Shown piece after piece: positions 20,559-28,500 of a stretch of DNA of 28,500 nt (positions are counted from its first letter, which is position 1; each line of letters begins with the position of its first letter). This stretch comes from Cryptomeria japonica. Its lineage: Eukaryota; Streptophyta; Pinopsida; Cupressales; Cupressaceae. The notes below the pieces were generated by a model, which saw only the letters and a list, made by a program, of their open reading frames with translations, did not search any database and had not been told where the DNA came from. A program made the translations under genes and the position numbers. Where the stretch lies: NCBI RefSeq assembly GCF_030272615.1, contig NC_081406.1:146073091-146101590 (forward strand). Direction: 5' to 3'.

Positions 20559-21839
20559 TGTTAGGATAACCGGTGAACAATTGAGAGGGGCGGGGGGGGG
20601 GGGGGGGGGGGGGTGAATCAGTTGTTAATAGATTATGTCAATCAAACCACTTAATAACCTTTAACTGGAGCACATAAACATTGAATACTGGAATAGTAGA
20701 AATAGATACTGGTAAGCAATAAAATTTAAGAATGAAATAGAGAATTAACACAATGCAACCATGCCACATAACACCATGATTTGTATGTGGAAAACCCAGA
20801 AAGGGAAAAACCATGGTGGGAAGCCTACCCACAGTTAGATGATACTTTTGTAGAAAGTATGTGATACAATGAGGGGTCTGCACATGTAGGAAGGCACATT
20901 TCCTAGAGCATACTGCTCATTACAAAAGAGTCTCACTGTCTACAGAGAGGTTATAACCACCTTAAGATAAATGGACAATAATCCAAATAATGAACTTCTA
21001 GAGATAGCATCTACCATGCCTGATTATAGTCCCGTTAAGCTCAATACTGGAGGACTTTGACCTCTTCCTTAAACCCAATTCGATCACCTATGATCAACCA
21101 AATCTCCTTCGCATATGATATTGCATTCCATGACCACGATACACTTATTTCATTCCCATACCATACCTATGATCTATAATGAGATCTTACATCATTTATA
21201 CAAACCCTAAGACCTAAACCAATTAGGTTGGCCACCTAAAGATATTACAATAAGATCATTACATACATCCATATTACAATGATATGACATGTTGGCTTAA
21301 TACCAAAACAACAATAACCAATCCATAAATCATCTCGGTAACATGTAGAGAACACGTTAACATGATACCGGTCCATAACCTAGATAGGTACCATACCTAA
21401 TTTGGGTCCACCACACCAAAGAGATGTCTTCAATTAGTTGAGGCATGATCAGGGATCACCTTCTTCATCCTGAATTCCATCTAGAAGCTACACCAAAACC
21501 ACTTAGCATTCTGTCAAGGTTTCTTAGTGAAAGCTCTGTCGGTTAAACCTTAAACCCATGCTGGTAAGGGTTTACAAGAGTGTATGATAGCATCCGATCA
21601 TCAAGTCAATACCAACTGACCAAGACATGCTACAGAAGCATGTAACACATAAAACCAAACATACTCCGCTGATCCAAACATGCCGGAAGTTTCCAACAGA
21701 TAGTCCCTTCTGCCAGTAACACTAGATCTTCTACCGGTAACCAAAACCTGTTTGTCAGTAACCAACCATAACAACTAGTGTTGACATCAATGACAAAACA
21801 TGAATGCAACACATAATCAATTGATCCATATTGCCAACA
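20559..21839 (-). repeat. Element A 5' LTR
   Basis: 1,281 bp. Plus-strand ends are TGTTAGGATAACC and ATTGCCAACA, so it reads TGTTGGCAAT...CCTAACA on the minus strand. It contains a 22-base G-run (20592-20613) next to GTGAATCAG, an imperfect TCTGCACATGTAGG (20877-20890), a TATA box on minus (21194-21200) and TTGACATCAATGACAA (21781-21796). It is intact apart from substitutions. Confidence 0.93.
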
Positions 21840-23004
21840 ATTACCCATTCATCCATGTCTTTGGGTTTTTCTGCAAGGGCCTTTTCCTCATTTTTGATAA
21901 CTGATTCGAGATCATCTTCCTTCATAGCATAAAATACCTAGTCTTTTCATTGTCGAATCCACTAGATGAATCTCCTATTGGTTCTTCTTCTGAGTCATCA
22001 GTTATTCCTTCCTCATCAACATAGTAGCATGATTTATTTTTGTAATTTGTGTACTTAATCTTGATTTGATATTCAAGTTTAGGCTTAAAAGATCTTCTTT
22101 CTCTTTCTTCTAATTTTGAAATCCTTTCAGGACATCTAGATGCAAAATGACCTATCTTATTACATGCAAAACATTTGAAAGGAGATTTTCCTTCATACTT
22201 ACTTCCATACGGACCTCTAAGTATTCATCTAGCAAATAGGGTTTCAAGTTTCTCAAGCTCTTCATCTTCTTTCCTAATCTCTTCCAATTCCTTTGCATAC
22301 AAAACTTTCCAATCTTGCTTGTCGGTTGATGATGTAATGCCTTAAATGCAGTATAAATCTTTATAGCTCTAGGAGGACCAAATTCCTCAAGCTCAAAAGC
22401 AGATATCTTCCCAACAAGAGTATCTTTATTGATAGAAGAATTAGGCATGGTTCTTAGCTCATTAATTGTAGTTACCTTCATCTTATATACCAGTGGTAAA
22501 ACCCTTAACACTTTTGAAACAATCTCTTCCTCACTTAGAGATTGACCACAACACTGAATTCCCAATGCAATTTCATTAACCCTTTCCATGAATGCAAAAA
22601 TTCTTTCATCTTCCTCCATATTCAAGCTTTCATATCTTACCTAGTAACATTCAATTTTTACAATTTTAACAGTAGGATTACCTTCATTCAGAGTCTCCAA
22701 CTTGTCCCATATAGCTTTTGTTGATGATTTGCCTAATAGTCCCATGATTTGCTGATCTAATAAGGTGCTTAAGAGGGCTTCTCTAGCTCTGTAGTCATTT
22801 TTCAATGTTATTATCCAAGTCTGCCGGTGTAGGAATGCCAGATGCTGGATTATGAGGAGTGTAACCATTCTGAGTTATTTCCCAAATTTTGTTTCCAATG
22901 CATCTTAGATGAGTCTCCATCCGAATCTTCCATACTCCATAGTTTGTTCCATCAAGCCTAGGGTTGTCCTTCTGGAAAACATGAGTTGAACTATTAGTTT
23001 CCAT
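21840..23004 (-). pseudogene. Element B gag and gag/protease junction (frameshifted)
   Basis: It starts at ATG 23002-23004. Frame 1 (22795-23004) gives PRLDGTNYGVWKIRMETHL and NGYTPHNPASG, then shifts near 22800. Frame 2 continues with REALLSTLLDQQIMGL and IWDKLETLNEGNPTVKIV to a stop near 22641. Frame 3 carries MERVNEIALGIQ, EEEIVSKVLRVLP and ISAFELEEF, then shifts again near 22340. The CCHC zinc knuckle CFACNKIGHFASRC (about 22133-22175) is intact. At the low end the sequence reaches the protease N-terminus (DEWVI) and stops where element A's LTR begins. Confidence 0.9.
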
Positions 23005-23048
23005 AGGATCTTCCTCAAGTGGTTAAGCTTCTGCAAAAAGAGGACCAA

Positions 23049-23060
23049 GCTTTGATACCA
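23049..23060 (-). other. Element B primer-binding site (variant)
   Basis: Minus strand TGGTATCAAAGC lies two bases from the LTR end, the same one-base variant as element A. Confidence 0.85.
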
Positions 23061-23062
23061 AT

Positions 23063-25066
23063 TGTTAGGATAACCAATGAACAACTGAGAGAGGGGGAGG
23101 GGGGGTGAATCAATTGTTAACAAATTATGTTAATTAAAACACTTAAAACATTATATTGGAAGAACTGATTAAGAATTAAAGAATAAATGAAAACCAGAGA
23201 ATCAATACCATGCAACCATAACACATAACACCATGATTTTTACGTGGAAAACCCAATGAAGGGAAAAACCATGGTGGGAAGCCTACTCATAGTCAAATGA
23301 TACTTTTGCAACAAGTATATGATTACAATAGGGGCATGCACATGCAGGAAGGCACACTGCCTAGAGCGCATTGCTCATCACAATGGAGTCTCATTGACTG
23401 TAGAGATGTCAACCACCTCAAGATATATGGACTATGTTACAATCCAAAGAGATGAACTGCCAGTAAAAGCATCAAACATGCCAGATTACAGTTCTGGTTA
23501 AGCTCAATATCAGAGGTCTAAAACCTCTTACATAAACCAAACTCGATCACCTATGATCAACCGAATCCTCTGCACAAATGATTATTACATTATTCACTCC
23601 TTGCCTATTCCCATATATGATCTATAATGAGATCTTACATATATTTATACCATATCGAGACCTAACCAATTAGGTCGGCCACACAAATGATAATACAATA
23701 GATCCATTACATAATCCTGAAATAAAATCATAACACATGCCAGCCTAAGGCCAAACAAATATCATCATGTTGGCATTGCACACTCCAATGAGAAATTGTA
23801 GGTGATTGAAGGTATTGTCATTGATGGCAACCTTGCAATCCTATGGCACCGGAAGGCACTGACACCAACAGACTCTACATCGATAGATAGTTCACCGACA
23901 GTGGCAAAGATGATTACCAGCATCCTAGCCGACAAGATTTTAATTATTGTATATTGTATTTAATTGTAGTATCTTTTTGTAAGCCGACAAGGCATATTGT
24001 AATGAAACTCATATATAAGTATGAGATCTTGTAGATCATTTAAGATGCGAACATGGGAAGATTATTGTAGAAGTAACATGCGAATATTAAGGCAAATTTT
24101 GGAGTAAGGTCTATGGTTATTGTATGAGCTTAAACCGGTACTGAACCTGGCATAGCAGATGCTGAACTAAAGAAGTAGATTATATTTTATTTGCATAATC
24201 CATTTTGTAAGTCAGTGAGACTTCCTTTTGTAATTAAGCAATGAGCTTTAGGCAATTGGCCTTCCTACATGTGCAGGCCCCTATTGTAAGTAATATCCAT
24301 TCATTGGACAATGAGTGAATATTATGGGTCACAAATCCCACTGAGGTTTTTCCCACACCAGGTTTTCTTGTTAAAATCTTGTGTTATGGTGTGCTTTCTA
24401 TGTTGTGCTTATTGTTCATATTTACTGCATTAATTCTTGCTTATCGGTACACTATTTTGGAATGCAATTTATTTAATAAGGTCAGAAAATCTTTTAACCA
24501 ACAAGATACTGATTCACCCCCCTCTCAGTATCTTTGGGAATCATAACACATCCAATCAATAAAACATCCTAGAAGTGCATCCGAGGATCCACCACCATGT
24601 TTCATGCAAAACGGTCCATAACCTAGATAGCACCAGACCTAAATTAGATCCAAACACGCCAAAGCAATGACACCAATCAGTCAAGGCATGAACACAATCA
24701 CCATCACCATCAACATCCTAAATCCCTTCTAGAAGCTACACCAACACCACTTATGCATTACATCAAAGATCTTCAATAAAGCTCTGCCGGTGAAACCCTT
24801 ACCGGACCAATAAAGCAAGCTTACTAGAACATGAGATAGCATCTGATCATCAAGTCAGTACCAACTGAATAAAACATACTTTAAAAGCATATGAACCATC
24901 CATACAAACTTATTCCATCAACTAGATCATATCGATGACAATCAACTGATTATCTTCCCAATCCAATCCTTCTACCCGAAGCCAGTAAACAACAATAACA
25001 ACAAGTGTTGACATCAATGATAAAACATCAATGCAACAAATAATCAATTCCATCATATGCCCAACA
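23063..25066 (-). repeat. Element B 5' LTR, split by solo LTR S3
   Basis: Plus-strand ends are TGTTAGGATAACC and ATGCCCAACA. It aligns to element A's LTRs on both sides of the insertion at 23768-24548, net length about 1,218 bp. Landmarks: a G-rich run with GTGAATCAA (23089-23110), CATGCACATGCAGG (23335-23348), a TATA box on minus (23643-23649) and TTGACATCAATGATAA (~25008-25023). B and A thus belong to one family. Confidence 0.9.
23768..24548 (+). mobile_element. Solo LTR (S3) inside element B's 5' LTR
   Basis: This 781-bp segment, TGTTGGCATT...CATAACA, is absent from the A LTRs. Flanks CATCA (23763-23767) and CATCC (24549-24553) form a 5-bp target duplication with one mismatch. It has TTGTCATTGATGGCAA (23815-23830), a TATA box (24012-24019), CCTACATGTGCAGG (24264-24277) and ATTCACCCCCCTCTCAG (~24512-24528). 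It is related to S1 (361-1208). Confidence 0.88.
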
Positions 25067-25322
25067 ATTACAACTTATTTTTTCATCCTCAATAAACTAA
25101 CTGATGTCATGAAAACATTCTTTTCTTTTGTCTCCTTGTTGTCTTCTCCTAGAAGTTTCTCACTCATATCAAATTCAAATACACATAAGTGCATTTATTT
25201 CAAATCCAATAAACAATAATTACTACAACTAGCATTAGAAGATAAATAGATCTCAAAAATATTTTTGATAGATTTGATAAATAGGTTTGATAAGTGGCTC
25301 ACAATGAACAAAAATTCTAGCA
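25067..25322 (-). repeat. Fragment of the 3' LTR of an older element D
   Basis: On the minus strand the sequence after D's polypurine tract starts TGCTAGAATTTTTG at 25322, where an LTR should begin, and runs to 25067, where element B's LTR abuts. Only ~256 bp remains. Assignment rests on position after the PPT; no second copy is in the window to confirm it. Confidence 0.55.
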
Positions 25323-25332
25323 CTCCCTCTTT
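25323..25332 (-). other. Probable polypurine tract of element D
   Basis: Minus strand AAAGAGGGAG, about 100 bases after the RNase H stop and directly before a possible LTR start (TGCTAGAA). Confidence 0.55.
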
Positions 25333-25428
25333 ATCCTAAGCTATTTCAACCCAATTCATATGTTTAGAGATAAAAGTATTTATTCTAGAGATCTTTTGAA
25401 CTCAAATGTACATGAATTTTGAAGATGA

Positions 25429-25905
25429 CTATGAGGGAACTAGAGATGCTGCAACTATATCCATGATGCCCAAAATGATTGTTAAGCACCCAAAAATCTC
25501 TTTTGTTAGTGGCTTAATAAAAATATCTACAAACTATTGCTCAAACCTACATTATTGAATTTTAATTCTCCATATTCAATGAGCTCCCTTATGAAGTGAT
25601 ATTTGACCTATATATGCACTTTCCTTGTCCATGAAAGAATGGATTTTTGTCAATTCTATTGATTATATATTATCAAAAATATGGTTATACCATCTTCTTG
25701 CTCTTCTTTCAAGTCTACTAGGATTCTCCATAGCCAAATAGCTTGACAAACTATTACATTTGCTATTATATATTCAGCTTTAGCTATGAAAAGAGAAATT
25801 ATGGGTTGTTTCTTGGATGCATATAGAATGACTCCTAAACCAAAGTGGAACACATTTCTTGATATAGGAGCATCCTTGGTTCTTAGCAATCTTGCATCAA
25901 CCTAA
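25429..25905 (-). pseudogene. Element D RNase H fragment (Ty1/copia)
   Basis: Minus-strand translation shows a copia RNase H C-terminal part: SRNVFHFGLGVILYASKKQP, ISLFIAKAEYIIA, VCQAIWLWRIL. After frameshifts it gives YHFIRELIEYGELKF and FVDIFIKPLTKEIFGCLT, ending in a stop at 25429-25431. Stops and shifts are frequent, and sequence similarity to A, B and C is low, so this is a different and older copia lineage. Upstream of about 25905 the homology ends abruptly, and no RT from this element is present. Confidence 0.8.
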
Positions 25906-26085
25906 AAAAACATTTTCTTTCATTTTTGTTCAGTTCTGTGTTTCACTTTGGATCCCTCCGAGTTGCTGATTTTCTGTGCAGAGCTAGATTTAGCTTGTAG
26001 GCATGTTCTTGTACGTTGATCTTGGATTTTAGCTCATTTGGATATTTTTGGTAGGATTTAACTTCCAGATCGTCTTTTGGTATTG
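25906..26085. other. Unassigned sequence between element D and the 3'-most block
   Basis: No open coding or repeat is recognised. It may be part of another repeat; nothing in the window matches it. Confidence 0.3.
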
Positions 26086-28430
26086 TGTTGTCATTGATGT
26101 CAACCAGTATAGGCATGATACCAGTATAAAAGATGTATATGTTGCACTATCATGAATGCATACATAATGAGACATCTTTGATATCACCTTGTGTTGTAGT
26201 GCACTAGTAAGGTAATAGAGAGAATGTCATTCAGTAGAATGACCTTTGGAGTCACTGGTATACAAGTCAGTGTTTGTCTTGTGTGGAAGAGGTGGGAAGG
26301 TTATCGGTACAGTTTGTCACCGGTAAGGAGAATATGTCAACTACTAAGTGATGTGTTGACATGGAGAAGATAAATCAGCCAAGTGAGTAGTTTCCAAATG
26401 GTAAACTTATGACCAGTGTACAATCAGGATGAGCAAGACGTTGAGATGTTGTTTGTGATATAGAGGCAGAATATTACCTAAATCACATCAACACTAGAGA
26501 AGGATGTACAGGTCACCGATATGCTGTGTGGATGTAGAACAACTAGACTCCCACCAGATAGAGATGTAGTCACCATGTGAAGAGATGACTGATAGTGAAT
26601 GTGCCCACACTAGATCATGAGTGCATTACAAGAAGCAGATGACAAGGACTCACTCCCACCAATAAGTGGATCTTATCTCCTATTATGCAAAGTATGCATC
26701 TTAGTTCTGTGAGATAAGGAAGAAGAGGTAAAGGTAGGTGTTTGAAGGATCACACCAGATCTACTGGTAAATCAAAGGGATGCCTCAAGTGCATGAAATC
26801 AGGGACATGCATTGGACCAAAATAGAAGGCATGATAAGCCATTAGGACAGAAAAAGAAGAGCAAAGAAGTGATGGGTTTTTCACCTTGATAAACCAGCTG
26901 AGATAATGTCCAGTCTGATGATGCAGAAGGAAAAGTGGTGTAGGTACAGAGAGAGAGTGCAACCGGTATGTAGATGCCTTAGATGGAATTAGTTGAAGGT
27001 TGATGACATTGTGTCATCGGGATGGCTAATCATGAGCATGAAAATGGGTAAGGAAGAAAAGAGGCTAAGTGATGTGCTCCTACTTGATGAGAATGTGCAT
27101 GCTATGGATAGGCATGTCTGGCGATCGGTTAAGGTGTTCCACTGGAAAATTAGAAAAGTGCAGACATGATGGTTAACTGGTAAAGTGTGACATACCGACA
27201 GGGTTAGAGAACCGACAGAAAAGAAGGATTGGTTGAGTGTTTGGTCGGTGATCCTGTCTGAACCGACACAGAGGTCCAAACTAAGGTGGATGTCGACAAA
27301 GGTGCCACATGGAGTCAAGGTGGTGGACATGCATGCAGCGGTAGATGGAGTGTACACCGAAAAGGTTGTTACAAAAGTTGTTCGACATTAATTGTAGACC
27401 CTGTAAATCATGGGATGCGTTGCAGATGCATTGCAGAGGTGTGCAGCTCGAGGAAGGTTGAACAAAGCTGATTGATGGGATGCATCCATCAATGTAGAGA
27501 ATCTAGGTGTAGAATGAGGTTGGTGATGAAATATGCAGAACCATTTATGGTGATTGATCTTGTATCTCATCGACTGACTATCTGTGTTTTATAAGTTTAG
27601 CAAATGTGTATTGGAAGGCACACTAATGGTGGTGATTTGAAAATAGTTATCTTGGAGCTCAGATCGAATGAGATTTGATTGGATTCAATGTGCCTCGTGA
27701 TCAGTGGAAGAAACCCCAAGGTGCCAAGTTTGCATGTTGCTTTTGGTTGGAAAGTCTGAATACAAATATGAGGGCCAAAGACAGATTTGATGATGCCTCA
27801 GAGAGAGATGCTTCCAAGTTATGCACTAGGCTAAATAGAGAAGTAGATGAAGTGTGATATCTATAGATGATCATAGAGATCATGCAATAGGGAGACAACT
27901 GGTAATAGATTTTGGCGAAGGTTTAACTGATGAGGTTAAAGCAACCGACAAGCTTTTGAATAAGAGAGTGTTCCTGCATGTGAGTAGGAATCAGTCAAGT
28001 ACTCAACAAATATCATAAGAGAGACTAAGTGTGAGAGAGAATAGGGCTGAAGAGTTCAACCAACAATAGTGAGGTAACCGATGGTGACCAAACCAACAGT
28101 GAAGAGTTGCAGAAGAGTGCAAAGTAGACAAGCAAATAACTGGTAGAAGATATTACCAGTGGAGAGTAGAAGAGTAGTTGAGAGAAGAGGCAAGTAGAAG
28201 AGAGAATTGAATGAGAGAGAACATGTAGAGAAGGAGAAGAGGCTGAACTAATAAGGCTACAATAGGAGATAAGGTTGCAGTAGTGAGAGGGTGAGGTAGA
28301 GATCCGACAGTGAACTGGACAAGAGATCTAGCAAAAAGATTTGCAGATGTGTTACAAAATCCATTTGTAACAAGGTTATTAATTTGTAAATGATTATGCT
28401 TTGTATTCACTAAGTTATAGCTCGGTGCAG
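26086..28430 (+). other. Purine-rich non-coding block, possibly a long LTR
   Basis: It starts TGTTGTCATTGATGTCAACC, which contains the 16-base word found in U3 of the other LTRs (here 26088-26103), and it is rich in GAGAGA and ACCGACA words. Frames such as 26989-27357 (minus) show no family motif. If it is an LTR it would be unusually long (>2.3 kb) and would end beyond the window. No polypurine tract is seen just before 26086, so the boundary and identity are tentative. Confidence 0.35.
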
Positions 28431-28500
28431 GGGTTGTAGTTCCTTGGGTTGGTGCCCTAAATCAAGGGTTGTAGCTCCTTGGGTTGGTGCCCTAAAATCA
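28431..28500 (+). repeat. Tandem 35-bp repeat, two units, running to the window edge
   Basis: Units 28431-28465 and 28466-28500 both read GGGTTGTAGNTCCTTGGG followed by TTGGTGCCCTAAA, with a few differences. A partial degenerate unit (GTTATAGCTCGGTGC) precedes. More units may follow outside the window. Confidence 0.88.

Larger units (their letters stand above)
6868..21839 (-). mobile_element. Ty1/copia element A (two LTRs, inserted in B's protease; hosts element C)
   Basis: Element A is minus strand: 5' LTR 20559-21839, PBS 20545-20556, gag 20500-20381 continuing at 13664-12685, protease/integrase 12684-11283, RT/RNase H 11282-9591, polypurine tract 9235-9247, 3' LTR 6868-9233. Removing element C and the solo LTR gives about 7.1 kb. 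The LTR copies look ~93% alike by eye. Flanks share ATTA (6864-6867 and 21840-21843), consistent with a 4-5 bp target duplication with one changed base. The insertion falls just upstream of B's protease DSG codons. Confidence 0.9.
4246..25066 (-). mobile_element. Ty1/copia element B (outermost of the nest; 3' end missing)
   Basis: Element B reads on the minus strand: 5' LTR 23063-25066, PBS 23049-23060, gag from 23004 down to 21840, then (after element A) protease, integrase, reverse transcriptase and the start of RNase H from 6867 down to 4246. The rest of RNase H, the polypurine tract and the 3' LTR are absent, so it is truncated at 4245/4246. The two halves align to adjacent parts of one polyprotein, as comparison with A and C shows. 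Domain order PR-IN-RT-RNH defines Ty1/copia (Pseudoviridae-type) elements. Multiple stops and frameshifts make it inactive. Confidence 0.88.

Noticed and set aside
26989-27357. 122-codon minus-strand frame as a host gene
   Set aside because: Low-complexity Ser/Thr/Leu composition, antisense to purine-rich DNA, no motif and no neighbouring exon signals.

Overview
The window looks like intergenic, retrotransposon-dominated DNA from a seed plant with a large genome. Every coding trace is Ty1/copia-type gag-pol, and the primer-binding sites match or nearly match plant initiator-Met tRNA. No host gene, tRNA or rRNA is recognisable. A gymnosperm is my guess from the style of the LTRs; the window does not prove it.

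Layout. 1-3088 is a tandem satellite of ~90-bp subunits arranged as 180-bp dimers. It is largely self-complementary and is split by a solo LTR (361-1208, perfect 5-bp target duplication AGGAC). A CT/TA microsatellite (3089-3294) and ~950 bp of AT-rich unannotated DNA follow. From 4246 to 25066 there is a Russian-doll nest of three copia elements. B (minus strand, outermost, missing its 3' end) contains A (minus strand, both LTRs, 6868-21839), inserted just before B's protease catalytic triad. A in turn contains C (plus strand, complete with two LTRs and an AAGAT target duplication, 13665-20380), inserted into A's gag. Two further solo LTRs lie inside the LTRs of A (7786-8884) and B (23768-24548). 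To the right, B's 5' LTR abuts a fragment of a fourth, older copia element D (LTR piece, polypurine tract and RNase H, 25067-25905). The last 2.6 kb (25906-28500) has no recognisable gene. It may be mostly one long LTR, and it ends in 35-bp tandem repeats that run to the window edge.

Order of events inferred from the nesting: D first, then B into D, A into B, C into A, with the solo LTRs arriving after their hosts. A, B and C all carry premature stops and frameshifts, so none is autonomous. Their reverse transcriptase catalytic motifs are still readable, and enough motifs survive to assign gag, protease, integrase, reverse transcriptase and RNase H.

The most unusual structures are three: the palindromic 180-bp satellite, which reads as the same peptide repeat on both strands; the reiterated polypurine-tract/LTR-start cassettes next to the 3' LTRs; and short motifs shared by LTR families that otherwise look different.
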